From positions 1 to 34,304 of the forward strand of contig JAIPBL010000072.1 of the NCBI GenBank assembly GCA_021739645.1: a stretch of 34,304 nt of DNA. Direction: 5' to 3'. The first letter of the stretch is position 1. The number at the start of each line of letters is the position of its first letter. Below, piece by piece: positions 9,245-15,886 of this stretch. This DNA comes from Saprospiraceae bacterium (lineage in GTDB: Bacteria > Bacteroidota > Bacteroidia > Chitinophagales > Saprospiraceae). Under the pieces are notes generated by a model. That model ran no database searches. It was not told where the DNA came from and worked only from the letters and a program-made list of their open reading frames with translations. Made by a program: the position numbers and the translations under genes.

Positions 9245-10522
9245 TTAATTGATGAAATCTCTCACGAGTTCCTTGGTCAAGCAATGCAGCCCTCCCTTCT
9301 CGGTTAAGAAGGGGATAAAATCTGCACTGATTGACACTATTTGAAAGTGATACTTAGTCCAAAAATCTTGATTTTTTTTTTGAATTGCCCTTAATTGTCC
9401 AAAAACTGGTTCCTTAGCATCAAAGGAAGCCAAGTAATCTGGAAGCCACACAATTTTTTCTCCACCACTCCTTTCCACAAGGCAATTGTTGTAGAACAAA
9501 AAAGTCCAACTCCCATTATTTAGGGAAACACATGGAATCTCGTTTCGTACTATCTCAAAGGCAGATTGGAGTTGTGCTTTTATAGTGTTTAATTTACCGT
9601 TCAACTCATCAATCCGCTTACCATAATTTGTATTCACGTCCAACAAAGTAGCTAAGAGTATCAGTGGTTTAGAATTCAATTGTTCACCAGTTGGGGTAAT
9701 AAAAATATCTATGTGGATTAAATCATCGTCTATAGCCATTAATGCATTCTGTTTCTTCAATGAATTTTTGTTTGAACAAAACCAATTATTCTTGTTGAAC
9801 AAAACATTTGATTCCTTTACTGGAAGAGCAACCGGAACTATCTTGTTTATATCACAATAAAGATTTTCAGAGATGAGTCTGAGCACATGTTCCCGTTTAA
9901 TGCTATCTGGCAAATTGCGTTCCCCAAAAAGATGAAATTCAGTTTCTTTAATGGTAGTTTGGCCAACCAAATAGTAGCCTTCTATTTCAAAAATATCTCC
10001 TCCCGCAAATACAATATCTCCACTGTAACTTACCTCTCTGAACAAACCCACCGTTTTTAATTCGTCAAGAATAGGGTAATCGCCATTGTGTGTTGTCCCA
10101 AGTAAATATTGAGCACTACTCCCGTCTTCAAAAACTAAAAACGGGTCTCTTACCCAGCGGCTAAAAGTTCCAACATGCCTACCAGCCTCTGGTGAAATGA
10201 GTAAGAGTTTTGAGGGGTCAATATCACTCGTTTCGTTAAGAACAACTATGCTTTGAATCCTTTCTTTAAACCACAACTCCAAAGTATTGGATTCATCACG
10301 AGTCCTACTCCAGACTATCAATTGAGTATGCTTCGGCTTCTTTTTGAAAACCTGTAAGAGGATTTCTAAAAAACTGGCTCTTTCGAAGGTGTCAAGTCCG
10401 GTTTCATCCACCATCAACAACCTCCTTATTCTCCCATGCACAGATGACTGCAATCGTAACGCCATAGTTTTATTTTTCCGAAGGCCAAACACAATCGTTT
10501 TCAATTGCATTTTCGCCTTCAT
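9245..10522 (-). CDS. Divergent guanidino-group-modifying enzyme (agmatine/peptidylarginine deiminase fold)
   Basis: Numbering from the ATG at 10522 (425 aa). The protein shows the ordered signature of the penten-fold deiminase/amidinotransferase superfamily: W123-V-R-D126 (like the WxRDxGP motif of agmatine deiminase), GGD at about 174-176, H270-x-D272 (HIDIF), and C414 in GGLHC close to the C-terminus, the usual place of the nucleophilic Cys. These are the Asp/His/Cys elements that hydrolyse guanidino groups. Overall similarity to agmatine deiminase is low, so arginine, a peptidyl-arginine or another guanidine are all possible substrates. No signal peptide is seen, so it is probably cytoplasmic. 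The frame opens at a GTG at 10561, but the best promoter lies inside that extension; ATG 10510 and ATG 10465 are also possible starts. It is the first gene of the operon. Confidence 0.72.
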   Translation of the reverse strand: MKAKMQLKTIVFGLRKNKTMALRLQSSVHGRIRRLLMVDETGLDTFERASFLEILLQVFKKKPKHTQLIVWSRTRDESNTLELWFKERIQSIVVLNETSDIDPSKLLLISPEAGRHVGTFSRWVRDPFLVFEDGSSAQYLLGTTHNGDYPILDELKTVGLFREVSYSGDIVFAGGDIFEIEGYYLVGQTTIKETEFHLFGERNLPDSIKREHVLRLISENLYCDINKIVPVALPVKESNVLFNKNNWFCSNKNSLKKQNALMAIDDDLIHIDIFITPTGEQLNSKPLILLATLLDVNTNYGKRIDELNGKLNTIKAQLQSAFEIVRNEIPCVSLNNGSWTFLFYNNCLVERSGGEKIVWLPDYLASFDAKEPVFGQLRAIQKKNQDFWTKYHFQIVSISADFIPFLTEKGGLHCLTKELVRDFIN

Positions 10523-10535
10523 TTTTTCGATGAAA

Positions 10536-10565
10536 CAAAAGTACCTGTTCAAAACAGCCACTCAA
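10536..10565 (-). promoter_or_regulatory. Bacteroidota-type promoter of the six-gene minus-strand operon
   Basis: On the minus strand TTG (10563-10565) is followed after exactly 19 bases by TACTTTTG (10536-10543), a full match to TTG-N19-TAnnTTTG. Transcription should start near 10529, a few bases before the ATG at 10522. This argues against the upstream GTG at 10561 as the translation start of the deiminase-like gene. Confidence 0.7.
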
Positions 10566-10599
10566 AAAAAAGAAACTTGATTTGTAAAAACCCAAACAC

Positions 10600-10629
10600 T
10601 TGCAAACTCGCCAAAACGCCCTATTTTGC
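10600..10629 (+). promoter_or_regulatory. Promoter of the helical-repeat protein gene
   Basis: TTG (10600-10602), 19 bases, then TATTTTG (10622-10628), a near match to the Bacteroidota -7 box lacking one T. The ATG follows 30 bases later. It is divergent from the minus-strand operon promoter, with about 35 bases between the two -33 elements. Confidence 0.55.
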
Positions 10630-10658
10630 GGGCATTTCTATGAGAAACCAACAAAAAG

Positions 10659-12206
10659 ATGCAATACTCTGACGACCTCTTCCAATTGACGAAATCCCTC
10701 ACAAAATCTGAGAAAAGATACTTCAAGATGCAGGCTGCCTTGCAAAAGGGGGAAAAAGACTACCTACTGCTCTTTGAAGAGATGGACGCCTTGGTCAACA
10801 AGGAAGACGGCGATTCAAAATATGATGAGGTCAAGTTACGCACCCGTTTGAAGGGAAAGGTTGGTTCCAACCAGTTCCATGTACTGAAGAACTACCTGTT
10901 GGGGTTGATAATGAAATCACTTCGGAGCCTCAGTGAAAAAAATGACTACGAAGAACAGATTACGACCCTGTTGTCCGATGCCCGGATATTAGAGCAAAAA
11001 GGGGTCTATGACCTCAGTTTCAAGAAATTGGAATCACTAAAAGCGCTCTGTCTTAAATACGAGAAATACACATTTGTCATAGAAGCATGTTCGATGGAAG
11101 CCACCCTTCTGGCTAGAACAGCCATCAATGAAGCAGAGGAAAAGCTTGGCGCATTGAAAAACGCCATTGACAGGTTCAGCAATTTACTTTTTAACATCAA
11201 TTCGTACAATGACCTCAAACACCGAGTGTTGGCACTATACAGACAGGAAAACAGGGCTAGGAATGAGGCAACCAAGGCAAAGCTAGATGCCATGCTCGAA
11301 GAAGAGTTGATGCAAAACGAAAATTTACCGGCCACATTTCATTCAAAAGTGGCGTTTTACCACAGTTGGGCATTGGCCTCACTGATGCAAAGTGAACTTG
11401 AAAAGGCCAAACACTACTATAAGTGTCTCTTGGAGATTTGGGCAGGTTATCCGCACTTCAAAGAGGCACATCCTTCCTTGTACATCATTTATTCCTCAAA
11501 TTATTTGGTGTGTTGCCACGCAGTCCAGGATTATGCTCCATTTGAAGAATTGCTAAATGAATTAAAATCACTGCCTGTCCATACTGTTTACGAAGAGGCT
11601 GAAGCATTTCAAAATATCTATTTTTTGGAGCAATTGCAGTTCATGAACAGCATTATGCTGTCACCTTTACTTTCTGTAGCAAGTAAGGCAAAAACTCTTT
11701 CCAATGAAATTGAAGTAGGGCTGAAAAGGCATGGAAATAAAGTCGTCAAATCACGGGAACTTTCATTGTTGCACAATACTGTGGTAATGTTTTTTGCCTT
11801 AGGCGATTTCAATGAGGTGTTGCATTGGGTAACAAAAATCCACCAAGCATTGGCGGGTTCGGACCAACGAAAGGAAATTCAGCTATTTGCAAAGCTCATC
11901 CAGTTGGTGATATACATGGAAAAAGGTGAACATCTTTACATAGACACCGCCTTTAAGAGCTTTGAGTACCACCTCAGGAAAGAGGATAAAATGCATGATT
12001 TTGAAGGGCGAGTGACCTTCTATCTAAAGCTGATAGCAACGAAAAAGCAAGATAAAAAAACTGCTTTACAGGATTTCAAAGAAGAGTTAAGTCAATTCAG
12101 TGCTCAGAAACTACCCGGTTATGAAGAAATCTGTATTTGGGTTGAGAGCAAAATTAAGAATGTGTCCTTTTTGGAAGTGATGAGGGAGCGATCGAGGGCT
12201 TTCTAA
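10659..12206 (+). CDS. Large all-helical repeat protein, TPR-like (515 aa)
   Basis: Function not recognised. The protein has no signal peptide or TM segment. It is almost entirely amphipathic helices of about 30-40 residues, for example 'AEEKLGALKNAIDRFSNLL', 'LASLMQSELEKAKHYYKCLL' and 'LLHNTVVMFFALGDFNEVLH', the pattern of TPR-type superhelical scaffolds. The N-terminus (LTKSLTKSEKRYFKMQAALQ) is strongly basic. ATG 10659 follows a good promoter by 30 bases, and a strong hairpin terminator follows the stop, so it is monocistronic. It is transcribed divergently from the deiminase/T9SS operon, so a regulatory or scaffold link is possible but unproven. Base composition matches the genes to its left and contrasts with the GC-rich genes to its right. 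Confidence 0.82.
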   Translation: MQYSDDLFQLTKSLTKSEKRYFKMQAALQKGEKDYLLLFEEMDALVNKEDGDSKYDEVKLRTRLKGKVGSNQFHVLKNYLLGLIMKSLRSLSEKNDYEEQITTLLSDARILEQKGVYDLSFKKLESLKALCLKYEKYTFVIEACSMEATLLARTAINEAEEKLGALKNAIDRFSNLLFNINSYNDLKHRVLALYRQENRARNEATKAKLDAMLEEELMQNENLPATFHSKVAFYHSWALASLMQSELEKAKHYYKCLLEIWAGYPHFKEAHPSLYIIYSSNYLVCCHAVQDYAPFEELLNELKSLPVHTVYEEAEAFQNIYFLEQLQFMNSIMLSPLLSVASKAKTLSNEIEVGLKRHGNKVVKSRELSLLHNTVVMFFALGDFNEVLHWVTKIHQALAGSDQRKEIQLFAKLIQLVIYMEKGEHLYIDTAFKSFEYHLRKEDKMHDFEGRVTFYLKLIATKKQDKKTALQDFKEELSQFSAQKLPGYEEICIWVESKIKNVSFLEVMRERSRAF

Positions 12207-12265
12207 TCTTGAATTGAATTTCATGAATAGTTTTTAGCCAAACTACCGTCTCCCCCGCCCAAAAA

Positions 12266-12306
12266 AAACGCCCGTTTTCCCTATACGAAAACGGGCGTTT
12301 CTTCTT
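12266..12306. terminator. Strong, probably bidirectional terminator
   Basis: A perfect 14-bp stem (12266-12279 with 12287-12300, arm AAACGCCCGTTTTC) with a 7-nt loop is preceded by an A-run and followed by a T-rich stretch. It can therefore stop transcription in both directions. It closes the 515-aa gene and marks the point where composition changes to the GC-rich region. Confidence 0.88.
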
Positions 12307-12364
12307 ACCTTTAATCCCGTCAAATCCAGCCTAAGAAAATAACACACCAACCTTTTTCCTCGCC

Positions 12365-12961
12365 ATGCCCAAAATTTACGCCTACATCCGCATCTCCAAG
12401 GACTCTTCCGACGCCGAAAACCAGCGCTTCGAACTATTGCAACGATACGGTGACGATGACGGCATAGAATTCATCGAAGAAACCGTTTCCGGCAACACCG
12501 ACGCCAGCGACCGACAGCTCGGTGCATTAATCGAATCGCTAGAACCCGGTGACACCCTCGCCGTCGCCGACGTCTCCCGCCTGGGCCGCCGCTCCCTCGA
12601 TGTCATGGAAACTTGCGCCAAGGTGATGAAACGAAAAGCCAGGCTCGTGGCCGTGAAGTCAAACCTCGAACTCAAAGACGACATCGGCTCCGAAGTCATG
12701 TTCTTTGCCCTGAGCATCGCCGCCCGGATTGAACGGGAAATGATTTCCGAGCGAACCAAAGCCGCCCTCAGCCGCAAGAAGTCAGAAGGCAAAAAACTCG
12801 GTCGCCCCAAAGGCTCCACCAGTACCAACCCCACCCTCGAAGCCCACGCCGCCGACATCGCCACCATGCGCCGCAACGGCATCAGCGCCGCCGCCATCGC
12901 CCGCACCCACGGCGTAGCACGGGACACCGTCCGGAAGTTCCTCAAAGAAAAAGGCCTGTAA
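12365..12961 (+). CDS. Serine recombinase, resolvase/invertase family (198 aa)
   Basis: The N-terminal catalytic domain opens YAYIRISKDSSDAENQ; S11 is the expected nucleophile and R9 an active-site Arg. It continues with DVSRLGRRSLD (the conserved SRLxR block) and IAARIEREMISERTKAAL, the start of the long helix E. The C-terminal part has GKKLGRPKGS and a Hin-like helix-turn-helix (about 155-195: IATMRRNGISAAAIARTHGV, then RDTVRKFLKEKG). The length of 198 aa is normal for small serine recombinases. It likely catalyses resolution, inversion or integration at a nearby crossover site; the GC-rich inverted stretches just downstream (12966-13005) are candidates but are not proven. It is the first gene of the GC-rich region, transcribed inward. 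Confidence 0.93.
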   Translation: MPKIYAYIRISKDSSDAENQRFELLQRYGDDDGIEFIEETVSGNTDASDRQLGALIESLEPGDTLAVADVSRLGRRSLDVMETCAKVMKRKARLVAVKSNLELKDDIGSEVMFFALSIAARIEREMISERTKAALSRKKSEGKKLGRPKGSTSTNPTLEAHAADIATMRRNGISAAAIARTHGVARDTVRKFLKEKGL

Positions 12962-13116
12962 ACCTGCACCCCCGCTGGGCTTCGCCCCCGGTCGGTGGGG
13001 ATGGGACTGCGCTATTTTCTCCGCAGGACGAAATGCCAGTCCAATCCGGTCATCCCCCACTTGATTTGAAATGTGCTTTTTAGTGCAAAATATGTGCTTA
13101 TGAGTCTCATTTTCTG

Positions 13117-13228
13117 TATCTTGCCCCGATATGTAGCACCCCTACACATCGCAGTCCGGATGCGTCAATGCCGGGTAAACTAAGCTGGATTTCTCCACCC
13201 CCGGACGCCTCAGGACGGGGGTGTTTTC
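13117..13228 (+). promoter_or_regulatory. Structured leader with possible promoter before the phage-like operon
   Basis: TATCTTGC at 13117-13124 resembles the -7 box without one T; no good -33 TTG is seen. Downstream there is a small hairpin (CGCA..TGCG, about 13150-13164), then an 8-bp stem CACCCCCG / CGGGGGTG (13196-13203 with 13216-13223) followed by TTTT. The ATG of the first gene comes 20 bases after. The arrangement looks like an attenuator or a short terminated RNA in front of the operon. The whole gap 12962-13243 holds no gene I can support. Confidence 0.35.
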
Positions 13229-13243
13229 AAAAACCCACCTACC

Positions 13244-13555
13244 ATGCTGCGAAACATCGAAGCCATCACCAAGGACGCCGACAACGTCACCCGGGAACAG
13301 GCCATCGCCGAACTCAACCGGGAAATCGAAATCCGTGTCGGGACAACCAAGAAGCCAGGAGGAGTCTATACCCGTTGGGCCAACGCCGAGCCAGGCGCCA
13401 TCACAAAGCACCAAGCCTACGAACGCCAAACCGCACGGATGATAGCCTTGCTCCACGTCCTCGAAATGATGGAGGACAAAGACTGGGCCCGGATGCAGCT
13501 CCGCTGGAAAACACTCACCATCCAACTTGCCGCTCAAACTTCACTCTTCCAATGA
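13244..13555 (+). CDS. Small hypothetical protein, first of a coupled phage-like operon (103 aa)
   Basis: Family not recognised. The protein is hydrophilic and mostly helical (LRNIEAITKDADNVTREQAI, ARMIALLHVLEMMEDKDWAR), with no signal peptide or TM segment. The ATG is preceded by a hairpin leader. The stop overlaps the ATG of the DEDDh exonuclease (ATGA), so the two are translationally coupled. A longer frame beginning at 13168 reads through this gene in another register, but its translation is Arg/His/Pro-rich low-complexity sequence and I treat it as a shadow until the exonuclease start. Confidence 0.72.
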   Translation: MLRNIEAITKDADNVTREQAIAELNREIEIRVGTTKKPGGVYTRWANAEPGAITKHQAYERQTARMIALLHVLEMMEDKDWARMQLRWKTLTIQLAAQTSLFQ

Positions 13556-14154
13556 CCTACCTAATCTTCGACACCGAAACCACCGGCCTGCCACGCCGCT
13601 ACGACGCCTTGGCCTCCGACCTCGACAACTGGCCACGAATCGTGCAGCTCGCCTGGGCGCTTTGCGATGAAAACGGCAACCGGCTCAAAACCGCATCCAG
13701 CATCATCCAGCCAATCGGCTACCAAATCCCTGCCGGCATGATTCACGGAATATCCCACGAGCAGGCACTCCGTGAGGGAAAGCCAGCCAGCGAAGTCCTC
13801 AACCAGTTCCTTTTTGCGCTCCTCGAATCCAATGCCGCAGTCTGCCACAACTACGACTTCGACGCCCCAATCGTCGGCGCCGAATTCCTGCGACTGGGCT
13901 GGAAAAACGCCCTCGGTGGATTCCCCGCCTACTGCACCAAGGAACAAACCACCAATTGGTGTCGAATCCCCGCCAAAGGCCGCAACCGTGGCTACAAATG
14001 GCCCTCCCTCGCCGAGCTGCACCGCCTTTGTGGCTACGGTGAAATCCCCAACGCCCACGACGCCAGCGCCGACGTGGACGCCACCGCCAACTGCTTCTTT
14101 CACCTGCTGTACACGGAGCCGGACGTGTTCAGGCAACCTTATATTTCAGCATGA
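13552..14154 (+). CDS. DnaQ-like 3'-5' exonuclease, DEDDh family (200 aa)
   Basis: The protein starts MTYLIFDTETTG, giving D7 and E9 of Exo I; HNYDFD supplies the Exo II Asp (D104); HDASADVDA supplies H169 and D174 of Exo III. All DEDDh metal-binding and catalytic residues are therefore present, and the protein should be an active DNA or RNA 3' exonuclease. At 200 aa it is a single-domain form without polymerase, helicase or HTH fusion. The start is fixed by the ATGA overlap with the preceding 103-aa gene; the open frame extends upstream to 13168 but the extension is not protein-like. It overlaps the next gene by another ATGA. Such exonucleases are common in phages and integrative elements; repair, proofreading or nucleotide salvage are possible roles. 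Confidence 0.92.
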   Translation: MTYLIFDTETTGLPRRYDALASDLDNWPRIVQLAWALCDENGNRLKTASSIIQPIGYQIPAGMIHGISHEQALREGKPASEVLNQFLFALLESNAAVCHNYDFDAPIVGAEFLRLGWKNALGGFPAYCTKEQTTNWCRIPAKGRNRGYKWPSLAELHRLCGYGEIPNAHDASADVDATANCFFHLLYTEPDVFRQPYISA

Positions 14155-14363
14155 AAAAGGAAGATATCTCAATCCTGAAAGGGAAAATGAGCCACCAAGT
14201 AAGCTACAAAAAACAGAAAGCTTTGCTCAACGATTCCGGAAAAAAAAACATTGTCGAAATCATCAACGAAGGCGCAATCTGCGAATTGAGAGAGAAGCAA
14301 ATCCTCGACAACCGAGCGCAAACCATCACCATCAAAATCTATTTCAAACCTACCGAATCATGA
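14151..14363 (+). CDS. Small basic hypothetical protein (70 aa)
   Basis: Not recognised. It is Lys-rich at the N-terminus (MKKEDISILKGKMSHQVSYK) and has predicted strand at the C-terminus (AQTITIKIYFKPTES). ATGA overlaps at both ends with the exonuclease gene before and the Zn-knuckle gene after support it as a real, co-translated gene despite its size. It is somewhat more AT-rich than its neighbours. Confidence 0.65.
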   Translation: MKKEDISILKGKMSHQVSYKKQKALLNDSGKKNIVEIINEGAICELREKQILDNRAQTITIKIYFKPTES

Positions 14364-14728
14364 AAATCAAAGACTTCAACAACCTCCGACCCTCCGACCG
14401 CATCGAACACAAGCACTATGGCCATTGTGCCGTCCAAAAATTCATCCCAGATTTCGGCCCAGTCATCCAGCCGCTCACGCACGAGGGGAAAATGAAATTG
14501 TACCATCACAGCGCCTACAAAGGAGGACGATACGGAATGCCGCTCCTCGAAAACTCCTACCGAATGTGCCAGCCATCAGCAGCGCCATACCTGCCCATCC
14601 AAACCTGCCGCATCTGCGGCTGCACCGACCTCGACTGCACCATGTGCATCGCTATAACGGGTCATCCCTGCCACTGGGTCGCCCCAGACCTTTGCAGCCG
14701 CTGCGCCCCCAATTCCCCAATTTCCTAA
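14360..14728 (+). CDS. Cys-rich zinc-knuckle protein (122 aa)
   Basis: The start at ATG 14360 overlaps the previous stop; the same frame is open upstream but only as a shadow of the exonuclease gene. The N-terminal half is predicted beta (RIEHKHYGHCAVQKFIPDF). The C-terminal part carries CRICGCTDLDCTMC, then GHPCHWVAPDLCSRC: eight Cys arranged as two CxxC-type knuckles around the motif PCHWVxPDLCSxC. I have the impression that this motif is widespread in small phage and plasmid proteins, but could not check it. It probably binds one or two zinc ions and perhaps nucleic acid. It is followed by a short repetitive AATTTCC-type tract (14711-14748) and then the methylase-like gene. Confidence 0.75.
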   Translation: MKIKDFNNLRPSDRIEHKHYGHCAVQKFIPDFGPVIQPLTHEGKMKLYHHSAYKGGRYGMPLLENSYRMCQPSAAPYLPIQTCRICGCTDLDCTMCIAITGHPCHWVAPDLCSRCAPNSPIS

Positions 14729-14751
14729 TTTCCTAATTTCCCAATTCCCTC

Positions 14752-15564
14752 GTGTCCGCTCGCCACACCTGCACCTTCTGCCACGCAAAGCGCTACGCCG
14801 ACGAAATGTCCCTCGTCCGGCACCGACTTTTTGGCCAGAAAACCGCTTGGGTGTGCTCCTCCCACGTGTCCGAATTTTCGGACATTTTCGACCTAAGAAC
14901 CCCGCAGCCAAAACCCGTTTTCCTCGAACTTTTCGCAGGCTCCAAGCACATCGCCACCGCCGCCTCGATGCGGGGATTTGAAACCATCACCGTCGATATC
15001 GAACCCAAATTCAAACCCGACATCCTCACCGACATCTGCAACCTCCGACGCACCGCCCTCCCCGGTCGTGTGGATGTTGTATGGGCCTCCATCCCCTGCA
15101 CCGTGTACAGCGTCCTCAACCTCGCCAACCACTGGGACAAAATGTGCATCGGTTACCGCAGGTATTACTACGTCCCGGCCACGCCCGAAGCCCGCCAGGC
15201 TTTGCGCATTTTGGGCGCCACCATCCGGCTCATCAAAAAGCTGAAGCCCATCTACTACTTCATCGAAAACCCACGTGGCGCCCTTCGCCACATGCCGCAC
15301 GTCCAAGCCATCCCGTACCGTCGCACCGTCCACTACACCGACTACGGCTTCGACTACCCAAAGCCCACCGACATCTTCACCAACTGCCCGCACTTCGTCC
15401 CCATCGAACCAAAGGGCGCTCCCAGGCTCAACGGCCATGCCGGAATCAGCGAACTAAACAGCGCCTACGAGCGGGCGCTGCTGCCACCCAAACTGATTGG
15501 GTATTTGATGGATTGCTTGGGGTTTTTGGTGAGGGAAGAAGCTCCGGACTGCCTTGAAAGCTGA
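14752..15564 (+). CDS. Phage-type DNA (cytosine-5) methyltransferase-like protein with N-terminal Zn finger (270 aa)
   Basis: GTG start at 14752. The N-terminus has CTFCHAKRYADEMSLVRHRL with a later CSSH, a four-ligand zinc-finger pattern (C7, C10, C35, H38). The core has FLELFAGSKHIATAA (motif I, SAM binding), VDIEPKFKPDILTDI (motif II/III), WASIPCTVYS with C116 as the motif IV nucleophile, and FIENPRGALRHMP with E172 like the motif VI ENV. No large target-recognition region or clear motifs IX/X are seen. This fits the short cytosine-methylase-like proteins of phages and mobile elements. It may modify cytosine in DNA, possibly to protect the element; no cognate restriction gene is directly coupled, though the AT-rich endonuclease downstream is a candidate. 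Confidence 0.8.
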   Translation: MSARHTCTFCHAKRYADEMSLVRHRLFGQKTAWVCSSHVSEFSDIFDLRTPQPKPVFLELFAGSKHIATAASMRGFETITVDIEPKFKPDILTDICNLRRTALPGRVDVVWASIPCTVYSVLNLANHWDKMCIGYRRYYYVPATPEARQALRILGATIRLIKKLKPIYYFIENPRGALRHMPHVQAIPYRRTVHYTDYGFDYPKPTDIFTNCPHFVPIEPKGAPRLNGHAGISELNSAYERALLPPKLIGYLMDCLGFLVREEAPDCLES

Positions 15565-15886
15565 AGGGAAAAATTTCTCAAAGGAAAGTCTTGCTTTGTT
15601 GGGTTGATTGTTTGAAATTGCCCCCGCATTCAAAGCGCTTTGGCGCTGAATTCACTGAACACACTGAGGGGAAACTTAAAACCAATCGAATGAAAGTCGT
15701 GCCTTGAGCGGTAGGGCTTTTTCTCATTGGATTGACACGCTGAATGATAAGACGTTGAATTTCAATGGGTTGTCGTTCTGTGGGGTGAGGGAATAAAGTT
15801 GTTAGTGGCAAGGCTACAGGCCGACAAATACTCGACAAAAAAATTGACCCGCCCATGGATAGTTTGGACTATATAAATAGTGTGGT
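15565..15886. other. 322-base gap without a supported gene
   Basis: Composition shifts here from GC-rich to AT-rich. It contains the perfect 12-bp palindrome CAAAGCGCTTTG at 15631-15642 (the same 12-mer also occurs at 7293-7304, inside a gene). TAGTTTGG at about 15859 is a weak promoter-like match ahead of the endonuclease gene. No convincing terminator for the methylase gene was found. The open frame on the minus strand looks non-coding. Confidence 0.6.

Noticed and set aside
10523-10561. GTG start for the deiminase-like gene
   Set aside because: The best promoter -7 box (10536-10543) lies inside this extension, so the transcript would begin after the GTG.
13000-13012. TGGGACTGCG next to the serine recombinase, identical to 10 bases of the CRISPR repeat
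   Set aside because: Too short and isolated; no second half of the repeat and no array context, so most likely chance.
13168-13551. N-terminal extension of the DEDDh exonuclease frame
   Set aside because: The translated extension is Arg/His/Pro-rich and unlike a folded protein, and it coincides with the 103-aa gene in another frame; the ATGA overlap gives a better start.
7293-15642. Perfect palindrome CAAAGCGCTTTG at 7293 and 15631
   Set aside because: Only two copies, one inside a coding region, in unrelated contexts; recorded but not interpreted as a regulatory site.
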